From Amorphochlora amoebiformis (Eukaryota > Cercozoa > Chlorarachniophyceae): a stretch of 64,000 bases of DNA. Within the stretch, counting starts at the first letter, position 1. Each line of letters opens with the position of its first letter. Positions 1 to 64,000 of the stretch are shown here, piece by piece. The notes under the pieces are model-generated. The model was given only the letters and a program-made list of their open reading frames with translations. It was not told the origin of the DNA and did not search any database. The position numbers were made by a program, and so were the translations under genes. The stretch lies in the NCBI GenBank assembly GCA_054601695.1, contig BAAHQB010000080.1, forward strand, positions 434,001 through 498,000, written 5' to 3'.

Positions 1-16
1 ATATATATATATATAC

Positions 17-84
<68 letters not shown>

Positions 85-134
85 ACACATACACACACAC
101 ATACATACACACACACATACATACACATAATATA

Positions 135-186
<52 letters not shown>

Positions 187-285
187 TTGAACATATAGTA
201 GGGTATAACATGCTTACGTAATATATGTGCATATTATATATCAATCTATAAATATATACATATATATATCTATATATATATATAT

Positions 286-318
<33 letters not shown>

Positions 319-340
319 CGGGTAGATATCATATATACAG

Positions 341-512
341 GGACAAAAGGTTGATGAGATCGAAAGTCCGGACATACGAAAAAACGAACTCCTACAACTC
401 CTCCAAGGACGTCTACGAATACTCCCATTCGGGGGCTCTCGGGAACCCACGACGGTTCGAGCGCAGGGTAAATTTCGATCATCCTCGCCTTGAACCCGGA
501 GCTCCCGCCTGA
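341..512 (+). CDS. Possible 3'-terminal exon of an upstream gene
   Basis: An island after a TA tract begins behind a TATACAG acceptor. Read in phase 2 it stays open for 56 codons to a TGA at 510-512. The codons mostly end in C or G, as in the better supported exons of this window. The peptide is basic and hydrophilic and includes EYSHSGALGNPRRFERR near its end; I recognise no domain. Two other readings are open. One is a plus frame with a possible donor at GCAGG|GTAAAT. The other is a minus-strand exon with acceptor GTTGTCAG and donor CCCT|GTATAT. I prefer the plus C-terminal exon because of the codon bias, and because the next 1.6 kb resembles the other convergent spacer in the window. The gene would continue to the left. 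Confidence 0.42.
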
Positions 513-2113
513 CAACTATTGGTCACAAACTAACCCTAGGCTGAGTACAAGCGTGTGCACGAAGAGCAGCTACACAGGCATCAGCCCACATCCCTAGCGA
601 TGGATCGCCAGCAACACATGCGAAGCTCCATGAACATTTTCCATCATGTTGGACAAGAGAAGTAAGTCAAATCAAAAGAATCACTGCTGTAGTGAGCGTG
701 GACACGAATTATAATTATAAGTTAATGTTTTTATGGCTGTAAAATAGTATTCTCGAGGACGGATCTTTAAAAGTGTGACGGTAGCGGTGTTTACTAGGTG
801 AATACTTCTAAATATGCACGGAGTTACGTTCTCTAACGAAGTTGTAGGTCGTATTACATGTATCTATTAATATAATATTCGCCAAGATTGTCCGATCAGT
901 GCATATGCTAGATATCTCTAGTATCTACTAGTCTAGGCAATAGTATGAACTCTAGTTTGGTACTATATATATCTAGATATATAGTACTAGTACTAGTAGT
1001 AGTACTATACTAGCCTGTGATCTAGATGATCTAGATGATATTCTAGAGTACATCTCGACATTAGACTACAACACTAGCAACAGTCTAAGCCTGACGGTAT
1101 CTGAGGTGTATGTTCATGTAGTATTGTACGTCTGAACGTACGTACATAAGTACGTACGTAGTAGGTACGCATGTTGTCATATTGGTGCGTATGTTAGGTT
1201 TGATACGTATGTAAATAGATATCTTGGCACGCATGTGCGCATGTTGATGCGTACGTAGGTAGGTACGCATTGCAGATACGCATGATGATACGTATCAATG
1301 TCTAGAGTGTAGAAAGCTTCCCACATATGTCTAGTACTACTTCAATACTGTACGTGGTACAATTATCTAGAATTGTATATATTCTAGATATCTAGATATT
1401 CTCTAGATTACTACTAGTATTACTATACTAGTCACAATAATCACGACACTGCTATATTCGAATCCGGCCTAGCTGGCAGGCAAGTCTAGAAGTAGCTACA
1501 ATCTAGAATTTGCAACTGACTCAACTAAAGATAGAGGTTATCCGATCATTGATCATGCTGCATAGACAACAGAACTACATCATGATCCTCTAGATACAGA
1601 TATTTTCCATGATACGCCAGGCTAACAAGTTACCAAAGTTAGTACGATAGATATCTAGTATATATATGTGCGTCCCGTCCGTATACGTATTGTACGTATC
1701 AAAAGACTTACGGGTAAACGGAATATATACGTACACATCGAATACATGATACCTCCTTGTGAAGCGCGTCATGAATCATGATACATCGATATGCAGAAGT
1801 GACAAGTGCACCGTGTGTGACCCATACGCACGTATGCAAATGCGAAGTAAAGTTTTGCTAGACTAGTAGAGTATACGTATAAGTAAATTGTTTTCAGTTA
1901 AATTCAGAATACAACTGTACCTTATTCTGTACGCACTATACGTACTAATTACTAATGTTAGTGCGCAGGGTTCGGTTCTGTTTGAACTTGAGTCAAACTT
2001 AAACCCCGGGAAAACAGAATTAATGACGACGTAATTGACTCGGATAATTAACGCATATCACCAGCTTGCGCACATCTATCTTTTTACTGCCGCGCGTGTG
2101 GTAGTTTCGAGTG
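513..2113. other. Convergent intergenic spacer, CTAG- and TACGTA-rich
   Basis: This stretch has little TA microsatellite and no convincing exon. From about 900 to 1520 it is crowded with CTAG tetramers (tctaga, actagt, ctagat), and from about 1120 to 1300 with TACGTA/GTACGTAC palindromes. It separates the possible plus-strand terminal exon from the stop codon of the minus-strand phosphatase-FYVE gene, so it should hold 3' ends. A clear polyadenylation signal is not obvious. Confidence 0.6.
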
Positions 2114-26246
<24,133 letters not shown>

Positions 26247-27354
26247 TTTATTCGAATCAAACTGCATGTTGCCCCACGACAACCTTGAGTGTCCTACGGT
26301 TACGTCACAACGTCATACAGATTCGGTCAAGAATGTCACTCTGCGATGTCACAGTGTCACAACGATGTCACAGTGTCACACGGCGATGTCACCGTGTCAC
26401 ACAGCGTTGTCACAATGGCACGCAGCGATGTCACAGTGAGAGTGGGGAGGGAAAGAGGGATAGATGTAAAGAGGGGAGACTACACGAGGAGTGAGGACTT
26501 GAGATAAAGAGCGAGAGAGTGAGAGAGCGAGAGAGCGAGACAGGGAAAGAGCGAGAGAGAGTAAGAGAGCGAGAGAGTGAGAGAGCGAGAGAGTGGGGGA
26601 GCCAGAGATTGAGAGTGAGAGAGTAAGAGAGCGAGAGAGTGAGAGAACGAGAGAGTGAGAGAGCGAGAGAGTGTGAGAGTGAGAGAGCGAGAGAGTGAGA
26701 GAGCGAGAGCGAAAGAGTAAGAGAGGTTGAGAGTGGAATTAGGGTCACAGATTCGTGTACCTTTCGTGGGCGATATCGCGGTGAGATCTATGCTTGAATG
26801 GACGCTCAATCTAGGGTTAGGGTTGATGAACGTTAGGGGCAGGGTTGGGTTGGTGGGGTTCGGTAGGGTTAGGGCTTTTGGTTAGGGTTGGTTCCCATTA
26901 ACCAAATCTATCTAAGAATATAGAATAACATACATATATATATATATATATATATTATAATATGTATACATATATATTATATATATATATATATATATCA
27001 TCCATAGATATTTAAATAGCACTATCGCTTAAGATTAGGGATACCTTTAGGGTTAGGGTTAGGGTTAGGTTAGGGTTAGGGTTAGGGTTAGGGTTAGGGT
27101 TAGGGTTAGGGTTAGAATGAGGGGTACCTAGAGTCGCTGGCATCTGTTGTGGAGGTTTTACTCTTTCTCCACATTTGTGGACCATGGCCTTAAAATTAGG
27201 TTTGGGGTTCGGTCAAGGTTTAGGAGATATATGTGTAAGTAAATATGTATATATATGTATGTATATATATATATATGTGTGTGTATATATATAGATATAT
27301 TTATATCTAAATATATATATATATATATATATAATATGTATGGCATATTTTAGC

Positions 27355-27447
<93 letters not shown>

Positions 27448-27679
27448 CATATATATATATATAATACATATATATATATATATATCATGATATCCATCTC
27501 CTCTCATCCTAACCCAATTCCTTTTACCTCCATATTAATATGATGTATTTATACATGCAATATATACAAATATATATATATATACACAAATATATAACAT
27601 ATACACATATATATATATATATATGTATATGTATGTATATATATATATTTATATGTATACATATATACATATATGTATA

Positions 27680-27718
<39 letters not shown>

Positions 27719-27864
27719 GATATACATACCCTTACGGGAGAGCTGTAATCGGACATTTGGCCTTTTATATACGCCATATACACGGACCCAGTTCTGAACC
27801 TATGCAATATAAGTACGTACATTGAATATGTATATATATATATATATATATAATATGTATATAT

Positions 27865-27899
<35 letters not shown>

Positions 27900-27920
27900 T
27901 TTATATATTATATATTTTTA

Positions 27921-27977
<57 letters not shown>

Positions 27978-28018
27978 TAGATATGTGCATGTATATATAT
28001 ATATATATATATATATAA

Positions 28019-28063
<45 letters not shown>

Positions 28064-28273
28064 CGACAGGGTCACGCGGGGTCACGTGATGGTTGTGCGT
28101 GGTCACGAAATATGTGGAATACATATCCTATATCTATGCCTTGTCGGACTTTTATATCTATGAGTAGTTGAATACCTACAGCTTCCGGTTGGTGCTATGA
28201 TGTCCGTATGTATATATATATATATATATATATATAATACAAACAAGAATCTAGAAACAAATTACAAAAGAGG
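26247..28273. other. Spacer between two minus-strand genes
   Basis: I see no convincing exon here. The spacer holds a minisatellite with GATGTCACAGTGTCACA-type units (26324-26440), a GA-rich tract (26500-26735), TTAGGG arrays (26810-26890 and 27030-27125), TA tracts, and unique islands at 27120-27235, 27490-27540, 27730-27830 and 28070-28200. It should contain the promoter of the phosphatase-FYVE gene and the 3' end of the F-BAR-like gene. Confidence 0.6.
26324..26440. repeat. TGTCAC minisatellite
   Basis: About seven units of 15-17 bp (gatgtcacagtgtcacac) lie head to tail just upstream of the phosphatase-FYVE start codon at 26246. They could be in its promoter or 5' leader. Confidence 0.9.
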
Positions 28274-38548
<10,275 letters not shown>

Positions 38549-39535
38549 TTTGAGCCCCATCAAACATAAACATGAGTGAGAACGCACCAGAATCCCCTCA
38601 GAGCCCTCTCCGTATCGCGGAGTCACGGCCGAAAAACTCAAGACCCAACAGAAAGGATTTCACGAGCAAACGACCGAAACTGAAAATATAAACAACCTTC
38701 CTCCCTTCCAATCGAAATCCAAAAGGATTCCCTCGAAAACCCAAAACATCACCTTTGTTCGGCACCGACATCGATTCAGGCAGAAAATCAAATCAGTCGT
38801 CCATTGGTCTTGGTGTGGCCGTTACTGCCGGCAGAAAATCCCCGAAAGTCTCCAAAGATCCCCGGCTCAAATAGAGAATCTCTGGAAATCTCGAGATGAT
38901 CCCACAGGGGATGTGGAGAGTCTCCGTGGAGACTCTGGGAAAATCCGATTTCGGATCCACCGATTCCTCTTCCCCCCCCCTCCTGGTTAGAGATATCTGG
39001 CTAATTTTGAGAAATTGAATGGTTAAAAACTAGAACAGGGTGGTGGGGGGGTACTAGATTTTGCAGTATTACCTTCCCCCCTCCCTATTTCTCTCTCTCC
39101 CTCCTTTCTCTGGGTCTCAAAATTCTTATTTTCATTAACTGTATGCATGCTTTTGAATGGCTAAAAATACGCATTTTTCATTCCATGGTATGCATGCTAG
39201 ATGTGATATATAAATATACACGCACACACGCATGCGTAACACGTACGCGTCTACAATATGAAATAAGCACACGGACAAATCTCCGTAAACTCGTAAACAC
39301 CAAACATATGATGACATATATTCTATATTGTACACCGAACAGTTCCTGACATTGCAAAACAGCCCTTATATCATCTACACCTTTATACATATTAGGTACG
39401 GATGATAGCTATGCATAACTGCTGAGAATTTATGATTGAGTTTATTGAATCGAACATGTTTACCTTACCCCCTTTCCCTACACCTCTCTCTCTCTCTCTC
39501 TCTCTCTTTAGGTCTAGGAGCGTAAAGTGGTCTTA
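38549..39535. promoter_or_regulatory. Divergent intergenic region, F-BAR-like (-) and TauE (+)
   Basis: Nearly 1 kb of mostly unique sequence lies between the two start codons and should hold both promoters and 5' leaders. A CTCTCTCTC-rich stretch ending TCTTTAG at 39511 may be a 5'-leader acceptor for the TauE gene. A duplicated motif (GAGTCTCC-GTGGAGACTC, about 38918-38938) forms a small inverted repeat. The short frame from the ATG at 38572 (MSENAPESPQSPLRIAES) has no supporting context. Confidence 0.6.
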
Positions 39536-55907
<16,372 letters not shown>

Positions 55908-56384
55908 AAATGCTCTAGAGTCTAGAGATTATACTGATTCTGTAACCACAAAATCTACCAGATCTAGACTACAGTCTATCTAGTCCATACATGCAGCTAC
56001 TAAGTCAGCTATAGTCTAGATGCCTAGGTTGGTTTCAACTCAAGCCTAGGCTAAAGCTTCGGGACAGTATTCTTACCAGTCTTATGTTAAATCCATTATT
56101 AATGTTCTAGATGTTACAGTTGCATCATAATTACACACCAAATTTAAACAGAAAAACTTTAAGTGCGAAGTAGTAGAACTATCCGGCCCAGCAAATTTAA
56201 GTTAAAAACTTGAGCCAGGACAGAAATAACACTAGTAATATAGTACAGTTTTATTGTAGGTCGCAGGACTGATGAACCTTCAGTTGCCCACATCGACTCT
56301 CTCTCGCTTGACCTTCCGCTGACGATAATCGTCGACTCTAAAATTCAGTGATCGTCAAGTTACATCTGAGTATGGAAGAAGGAT
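55908..56384. other. Convergent intergenic spacer, CTAG-rich
   Basis: This unique sequence lies between the TauE stop (TAA, 55905-55907) and the stop of the minus-strand gene at 56385. It is rich in tctaga, ctagac and ctaggt from 55910 to 56060, as in the spacer at 513-2113. It should hold two 3' UTRs and polyadenylation sites. Confidence 0.7.
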
Positions 56385-56705
56385 TCAGAGGATGGATGGC
56401 GCGTACATTTGGTATTGGATCATAGCCGGGAAGTTAATGGCGTATTTATCGTTGACCTCAAATATCTGAAATATCGAGTTGTATATTATATATATATATA
56501 TATATATATGTATATTATACATATATGTATATTACAGACATATACACACACTTTACAAATGTATGTATATAAATATGTGTGTGTGCACAAATAATTTATA
56601 TAATGTATGTTTGGAAATCTATATGTATCGTATATATATATATACATATGTGTGTATATATTGTACATAAGATATATATCACACATAGAAATATATACAT
56701 TTATC

Positions 56706-56740
<35 letters not shown>

Positions 56741-57298
56741 ACACATACACATATATCACATAGAAATAGATACATGTATATCATATGTATATTTGTGTGT
56801 GTGTATGTGTGTATGTGTGTACATATATACACACACGTATATTATCTATTGATGCATTATAGTAAAAACTAGTATGAACCATTATTGTACTAGAATGTTA
56901 TATGTGCATATGGATGACGTACATACTATATATATATATATATATACATGTATATATAAATATATTATATAATATATATATACATATATATATATATATA
57001 ATATGTACATGCATATCCATAATAAATATTTGATGTATGCATACAGAGAAAATACATATAATGTGTTTATGAACATCATGCACACATATCCTCTCACCGT
57101 CTGCCCTGCCGCAAATGCTGCTTCAATCTTTTCAATTTCCTACGCACACATTACAAATACAGCCAGTCAAGATCCGCATCGAACTATTTGGATCTTCAAA
57201 TATATGTATGTACGTATATGTGTCTGTGTATGTGTATGTATGTGTGTGTGTATGTGTGTATATGTATGTTATATGCCTTCATATCTGTATACATATGC

Positions 57299-57345
<47 letters not shown>

Positions 57346-57690
57346 CCTCAGATGAGTAAGGCTTCCACGAACTAGGATCTTGTTCCCCTAAGTGCGGATG
57401 CGGATTTTAGAGACTTAAGACGATGGCCCAATTGCTTAGTACATTACGAGAAATTACACATGCTATGAACCTCTTTCCAAGTCTTGAAGCCAGTACCACA
57501 CCGCTTTCGTGTTGGATGTGGATTGTTTGGCAGGAGTCTTGCCCAGCTTCATTTCCTCGGGGGGTTTGCTGTATCAGGAGCAACAGTGAGACTATTAATG
57601 CGTGTATATTACATTATTTTTACTTTTTCTACTATTATTCTTGTTACTAAAAAATCAATTTTGGCCTCTTTTTAACATATTTACGCACAT

Positions 57691-57724
<34 letters not shown>

Positions 57725-57845
57725 GTATATGTATATAATATATATATATATATATATATGTAGGTATATATACATATATATATATATATAAATATATGTG
57801 TGTGTGTGTATAATAATATATATTATATATATATGTATATATACA

Positions 57846-57879
<34 letters not shown>

Positions 57880-58254
57880 GAATATATATATATATACACA
57901 CATATATATATATATATATGAATATAAATCACATTACACGTATACATATACATACATACATACACATACATACATATGTGTGTGTGTGTGTATATATATA
58001 CACACATACACATATATGTATGCATTTATATACATACATTTATATATACACACACAAATATACATATATATATATATATATATATACATAAATATACATA
58101 TATATATATACATACATATTATATATATAAAAATATATATATAATACATATACACATACACATTATAACACATACATATAAATATACATATACATATATT
58201 ACATACATAACATACATACATACATATATACATACATATATGTATGTATGTATG

Positions 58255-58295
<41 letters not shown>

Positions 58296-58322
58296 ATATA
58301 TGAATATATATTATATATATAA

Positions 58323-58362
<40 letters not shown>

Positions 58363-59515
58363 AATGTGTGTATGTATGTATGTATATATATATATATGTA
58401 TAATATATATAAATATATATACATATATATATATATATATGGGATAAATATAGTACTACACACACATACATATATATAATATATAGTATTGAATACGTAC
58501 AATACGTGTATTATATATAAAAAAGAACACACACACATATGTATGCATATGTATAAAATAATAAAAGCATGTATACGTTTAGACCTGGAGTGAGAGTACT
58601 TAGGAAGCAGAAGTAGTCTATTGAGCGACGCTGTCGCCTCGTCGGCCAGCTCCATATACCCCTCGAGCGCAAGGACCTCCGCGAATCTCTGCATCTTGAG
58701 GGCCTGAAGGTGTGACAAGACAAATATTAGGTCATCCTCAGCTCATTAGGATAGAGGTGGAAGGATACGGAGGAGGACGCGGGTTAGAGGATGAGAATCG
58801 GAAGGAGAAGATAGAAGAGACTACCGCCCATGTCCCTTTAGCCCTCTCGATCGCAGAGATCCGACGGCGCAGCTGTGCCTCGGACATTGAGCGAACCCTC
58901 TTGTAAGTGTGTTCATACGACGCGTTTGCGGGAGGCTTGGAACCACCCTTAGGGCCCGAGGCGTAGGTGGATTTCTTCCGATGCTTCAGCACGGGAGGGA
59001 GCTCGAAATAGACGTCCCGATCGACATCATGCTGGATTGAATGGGTGGTGTAGGATGGGCTCAGAGGGTTTATTTAGACAGACTCCTTCATTTTAATCCA
59101 TATCCCATTCAATAATCCACATTCCATTCTTGTACCTCGACAAGTATCCCTATCATTCATCCCGTTTATGTACACTCAAATCCATTATCCTAAATGATAG
59201 TACCACGGAGACAGTCTGTAGTTGTCCGTGTAGTGGTGGTTCCGTGCCTCCTTCGGGTTGCTTCCTCTGCAACCGAAGCGATTTCCGGCGAGGCAGAGTT
59301 GGAGGCTTGTCTCTTGACGGCTTCTTCCTCTTCTTCCCCTTTTTCCCGGGGTGTACGATCTTGGGAGGGTTCTTCCTGTGATGATTGCAAGAAATAATAA
59401 GAAAGCATTCAGATTTAGAAGGGAAAAGAAACCTCAAGAGGCCTAATTTCTTCAGGACTTGCTTGTTTTCCTCTATCCTCGCCTCACGCTGGAGTTCATA
59501 CTCGGATTTTGGCAT
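56385..59515 (-). CDS. Plant-like protein of unknown function (9 exons, 266 aa)
   Basis: Exons, 5' to 3' on the minus strand: 59515-59433, 59375-59213, 59031-58825, 58703-58600, 57568-57502, 57434-57422, 57387-57347, 57139-57098, 56465-56385. All are GT-AG, phases agree, and the total is 801 nt. The first intron is only 57 bp and free of repeats. The N-terminus [19 protein letters not shown] followed by LGL, a Lys-rich stretch and [14 protein letters not shown] resembles a signature I associate with plant and algal nuclear proteins (EYE..R..RI.ENK, then RRS.RL). The centre has [32 protein letters not shown] and a Lys-rich linker ([16 protein letters not shown]). The C-terminus is [17 protein letters not shown]. 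The basic composition suggests a nuclear, possibly DNA-associated protein, but I do not recognise a named domain. The 13-nt exon is inferred from phase alone. Confidence 0.83.
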
Positions 59516-59746
59516 TTTAATCTCTCACGCTCGAAGAAATAGACGAAGAAATGGGTAAATAAGCCTTTCGACACTGGACCGAGAGTCTCCGACACCACTA
59601 CCCGCCCTTTTCCGGTTCGAAACATAACCCTTTAATAACCCTTTACCCTTGATGACGGTTGCCACAGGTTCAATCGAGGATATTCGAAAGACATATCCAC
59701 GATATCTCAGATAAGATATCCTTCCAAAATAATCCAACACTTGACG
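59516..59746. promoter_or_regulatory. Divergent promoter, 231 bp between start codons
   Basis: The ATG of the minus-strand gene (59515) and the ATG of the acyltransferase gene (59747) are only 231 bp apart. The interval is unique and free of microsatellite. It contains paired cctttaataaccctttaccc motifs near 59629-59650. No clear TATA box is seen; the pair is probably served by a bidirectional promoter. Confidence 0.65.
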
Positions 59747-60478
59747 ATGGGGCCTTTCAACTTATCCAGGGTCACAGCTTTGGCAATGCTGCTCTCCCTT
59801 ACCCCGACGGTGGATTCGGCCAACAATCTGGCCTCAGTATCACATCGTCTGGGTCGTTTCGGAGGCATAGTGTCGCAGTCTCTACGCTCGTGGAAGGGCG
59901 GGAGTTTGCCCCGGAGGAGAGGCGACGTATGCGGCAGTGTTAGGGCGATGGGCGCCAGCAGACCACCCGAAAGGCGTCGGGCGGAGATTTACGAAAAGAG
60001 CTGGGAGTGGTTTAACCCTGTTGTCAAGTATCAGTTGGATGAAGGTGAGAAGGCGTAACGTTGGGTATGGATCTGGGGATTCTTGCGATCTGTGGATGTA
60101 CGTGTTCCGATGTTTCGACTCTTATTCTCTAAATGATGAATAACCCCTTTTTTTTTCATTTGTTCGTTGGATTATGGTTGCTACTTGGAAAATCACGAAC
60201 AAAAACACACCCGAAATCCCAAATGTTCCACATTTTCTTCAATCTCACAATGCGACACACGAATCCATCCATCATGCATGTATACTTTTGTCGGTAAAAC
60301 AATGAAGCTGAGCATCTGTCATTGAATCGTGAAGATCAAGGAGCGGATGTCAGTTCCAAGCCGCTGCTCGTGTACGTTCCGGGGATCGATGGGTCCGGGC
60401 TCACGCCACTCGCTCAATTTGCCGAGTATTGGACATCTCGTTTGTGTTGTGTACGAATGTGTATATGTGCATGCGTAT

Positions 60479-60523
<45 letters not shown>

Positions 60524-60531
60524 GTTATGTC

Positions 60532-60569
<38 letters not shown>

Positions 60570-60638
60570 GCATATAAGAAAAACTTTATATATAAATCAT
60601 ACCTTTATGTATGTATATGTGTATCTGTTATGTATATA

Positions 60639-60710
<72 letters not shown>

Positions 60711-60763
60711 TTAAATATGTATATATATATATACATATATTTATATTCATACAAGTACATATG

Positions 60764-60823
<60 letters not shown>

Positions 60824-60900
60824 GTACATACATATGTATATATATATATATATACATAATATATATATATATATATTATATATGTACATAACATATATAC

Positions 60901-60932
<32 letters not shown>

Positions 60933-60945
60933 ATTTATATATGTG

Positions 60946-60990
<45 letters not shown>

Positions 60991-61145
60991 CATATATGTA
61001 TATCACATGTATAAATATTTTTTCTTTCTATATAGATACGTGTGTTGTGCGTTAAAGATATGTATAATTTTCGTATTACTAAATAATATAGATATCTATA
61101 TACAATATAATATACATACGTTTATGTACATTATATGTATACATA

Positions 61146-61216
<71 letters not shown>

Positions 61217-61298
61217 CTTACAGGCTTTCCAGGTATTACGAGGTGGTGTGCATGGGGTTTCAGGGGAAGGACAGGTCAACTTTCACATATAAGTATAA

Positions 61299-61329
<31 letters not shown>

Positions 61330-61484
61330 GTATATATATATATGTGTGTGTATTATGTGTATATATATGTAAATGTAAGTGTGTATATATGTATATATAT
61401 ATATATGTAAATGTACACATATTGTAAATATGAGTATTATTTAACATAGTTCAAATAACACATGGATGTAAACAGATACATATC

Positions 61485-61535
<51 letters not shown>

Positions 61536-61572
61536 GTTCACATTTACACATACACATATTTTAATACTTAAT

Positions 61573-61615
<43 letters not shown>

Positions 61616-61646
61616 GCATATATATTCCGTATATTTATACTTATCC

Positions 61647-61700
<54 letters not shown>

Positions 61701-61740
61701 GTTCACATATACACATTAATACATGCATGTAAATATATAC

Positions 61741-61771
<31 letters not shown>

Positions 61772-61828
61772 TATATGTATATATAAGGAGCACGTTCAAT
61801 GATATACGCGAGCGAGTCGCGAATCGTA

Positions 61829-61903
<75 letters not shown>

Positions 61904-61976
61904 TATGTATATATAAGGAGCACGTTCAATGATATACGCGAGCGAGTCGCGAATCGTATCTCGAACGCCAAGAGCG

Positions 61977-62069
<93 letters not shown>

Positions 62070-62073
62070 ATAT

Positions 62074-62160
<87 letters not shown>

Positions 62161-62324
62161 TATATATATATATATATAAAGAGTATATAAGTATATAAAT
62201 GCCTAACATATATTGAACATGTATCTCATGGGAGGGAGCTTCGGGGGTACAATTGCATTTATATATATATGTATACATACATATATATACATATATATAT
62301 ATAAATACACACACATATGTAAAC

Positions 62325-62386
<62 letters not shown>

Positions 62387-62608
62387 ATGTGTGTGTGTAT
62401 ACACATATACACATATATATTGTTATATTATTATATTATTATATAATTACATACATAATATATAAAACTTACAGAATCGTACAGTATATCTTATGGGGGA
62501 GAGCTTTGGGGGTACTGTTGCACTTTCGATTGCCATGGGTGATCCCAAAGCCTTACAGACACCTGATAGGTTATACATACAAAACACACACATATATATA
62601 TATGTATA

Positions 62609-62664
<56 letters not shown>

Positions 62665-62666
62665 AA

Positions 62667-62703
<37 letters not shown>

Positions 62704-62793
62704 TTATGTGTGTGTGTGTTTGTGTGTATTGTATATATTTATCTATATGTTCTTAATCGTCATAGAAGACCGTGAGGTATTACAGATACCGAG

Positions 62794-62830
<37 letters not shown>

Positions 62831-62835
62831 CGTAA

Positions 62836-62897
<62 letters not shown>

Positions 62898-63416
62898 ATT
62901 ACATATATTGTGATATCTGTATGAATATATCATATATCCACCTAGTATTTGTATATCATATATACATTGGCACATATATATACATATATATGTACATATA
63001 TATATATATTTATATATATATTATATATATATATATATATAGTATACATATATATATATAATATATATAATTATGTAATATTTAATTAGTTCTTATTTAA
63101 CTAGGTCTCATATAGTTATACAGTTTTTTTACCTGCCAATTGTTATAAACACCTTATGTTTCAATACATATATATATATAAATATATTATATAGATACAT
63201 ATGTATTCACATATGCATTATATATAGATACATATGTATTCACATATGTATTATATATGTATACACACATATGTAATATATTATATATATGTACATATAT
63301 ATGTATATATATAAATATAGATATGATGTATATCCACAAAATTAATTTTACATGTTTGTATGTATATCCTATATTTATATATATGTTATATTACATATTA
63401 TATATATATATATATT

Positions 63417-63457
<41 letters not shown>

Positions 63458-63472
63458 ATACATGTATGTATG

Positions 63473-63527
<55 letters not shown>

Positions 63528-63577
63528 ATATATATATATATGTTCACACATATAATATACATATGTGAATACATATG

Positions 63578-63619
<42 letters not shown>

Positions 63620-63729
63620 GGTTGATCCTCATCAACTCTGCATCTTGTTTCGACCGAACCTTCCTTGGGTATATATATATATATGTATACATATGTATAT
63701 ACTTATATATATATATATACATATAAATA

Positions 63730-63762
<33 letters not shown>

Positions 63763-63914
63763 ATTATATATATATATATATATATTGACAATGCTCTTTC
63801 TAGGCGCATATCTCATGCACACATACATACATACACTGTTTTACTGACAATGCTCTTTCTAGGCGCATATCCCCAGCCCTAATCAATCTCCCGGAACCTT
63901 TCTTTTCCCTAGCG
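59747..63914 (+). CDS. Phytyl ester synthase/diacylglycerol acyltransferase-like alpha/beta hydrolase, 3' end beyond window
   Basis: Exons: 59747-60044, 60308-60425, 61224-61274, 61918-61978, 62475-62569, 63621-63668, 63863-63914, then continuing. All are GT-AG and in phase (723 nt, 241 codons so far). Residues 1-25 ([18 protein letters not shown]) are a hydrophobic targeting sequence, followed by an Arg/Ser-rich stretch consistent with a plastid transit peptide. The hydrolase core opens with [17 protein letters not shown], then [17 protein letters not shown] and [17 protein letters not shown], with nucleophile Ser about 186 in GESFGG, then [10 protein letters not shown] and [13 protein letters not shown]. 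This order matches plant phytyl ester synthases, plastid enzymes that move fatty acyl groups to phytol and diacylglycerol. The later acyltransferase half is not in the window. The exon-2 acceptor could be 60335 instead of 60308; both keep the frame. Confidence 0.92.
61788..61832 (+). repeat. Copy of the 5' edge of exon 61918-61978
   Basis: Acceptor TATATAAG|GAGCACG and the next ~38 nt are identical to the exon start, then stop in TA after gtatctc. The preceding ~35 bp is also identical. The copy has no donor and lies upstream of the true exon. Confidence 0.95.
62216..62262 (+). repeat. Degenerate copy of the GESFGG exon start
   Basis: The copy reads [14 protein letters not shown] against [14 protein letters not shown] in exon 62475-62569. 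The Glu before the nucleophile Ser is Gly, and the segment runs into TA. No usable acceptor remains. It lies upstream of the true exon. Confidence 0.9.
63785..63820 (+). repeat. Copy of the 5' edge of exon 63863-63914
   Basis: The segment tgacaatgctctttctaggc and then gcatatc repeats the intron end, acceptor and first codons of the exon, then diverges. It lies 60 bp upstream with an intact acceptor. Confidence 0.95.
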
Positions 63915-63966
63915 GTATAGATGAGATCTAAGTAAATATCAAGTGATTAAATATTGCATGATTATC

Positions 63967-64000
<34 letters not shown>

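Noticed and set aside
57482-57600. Plus-strand hydrophobic frame [20 protein letters not shown]
   Set aside because: It is antisense to exon 57568-57502 ([15 protein letters not shown]), which fits the phases of the minus-strand gene.

Overview
This is nuclear DNA from a eukaryote with many introns, probably a photosynthetic protist of the green lineage. Two genes have their closest relatives, as far as I recognise them, in plants and green algae: a TauE/SafE membrane carrier and a phytyl-ester-synthase-like acyltransferase. A third gene has a plant-like N-terminal signature. An F-BAR-like protein and a FYVE protein are also present, so a protist fits better than a land plant. I cannot name the genus.

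The long Tyr-Ile ORFs that fill both strands are translations of (TA)n microsatellite and are not genes. Real coding sequence sits in islands of 13 to 300 bases between the repeats. I rebuilt the genes by hand from AG acceptors, GT donors, codon phase and protein motifs. Each chain closes in frame: 40 exons give 683 aa, 27 give 469 aa, 16 give 288 aa and 9 give 266 aa. Seven more exons belong to a gene that runs off the right edge.

Layout: (1) 341-512 (+) may be the last exon of a gene lying to the left. (2) 513-2113 is a CTAG-rich convergent spacer. (3) 2114-26246 (-) is a histidine phosphatase (RHA motif) joined to a C-terminal FYVE zinc finger. (4) 26247-28273 is a spacer with minisatellites. 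(5) 28274-38548 (-) is an F-BAR-like coiled-coil protein. (6) 38549-39535 is a divergent promoter region. (7) 39536-55907 (+) is a TauE/SafE carrier. (8) 55908-56384 is a second CTAG-rich convergent spacer. (9) 56385-59515 (-) is a plant-like protein of unknown function. (10) 59516-59746 is a short divergent promoter. (11) 59747-63914 and beyond (+) is a plastid esterase/acyltransferase of the phytyl ester synthase family.

The most unusual feature is in the introns. They are built of (TA)n or of telomere-like TTAGGG/CCCTAA arrays, and the arrays often supply the splice sites themselves (CCCTAG acceptors, GTTAGG donors). About 19 exons are accompanied in a neighbouring intron by one to five truncated copies of one exon edge with its splice site. 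Copies of an exon's 5' edge lie upstream of it and copies of a 3' edge lie downstream, with one exception. One 58-bp exon is duplicated whole. The arrays also carry a dispersed element with the core ATGCTGAATAATCTGATC. The genes do not form an evident pathway, although the FYVE and F-BAR proteins would both act at membranes.
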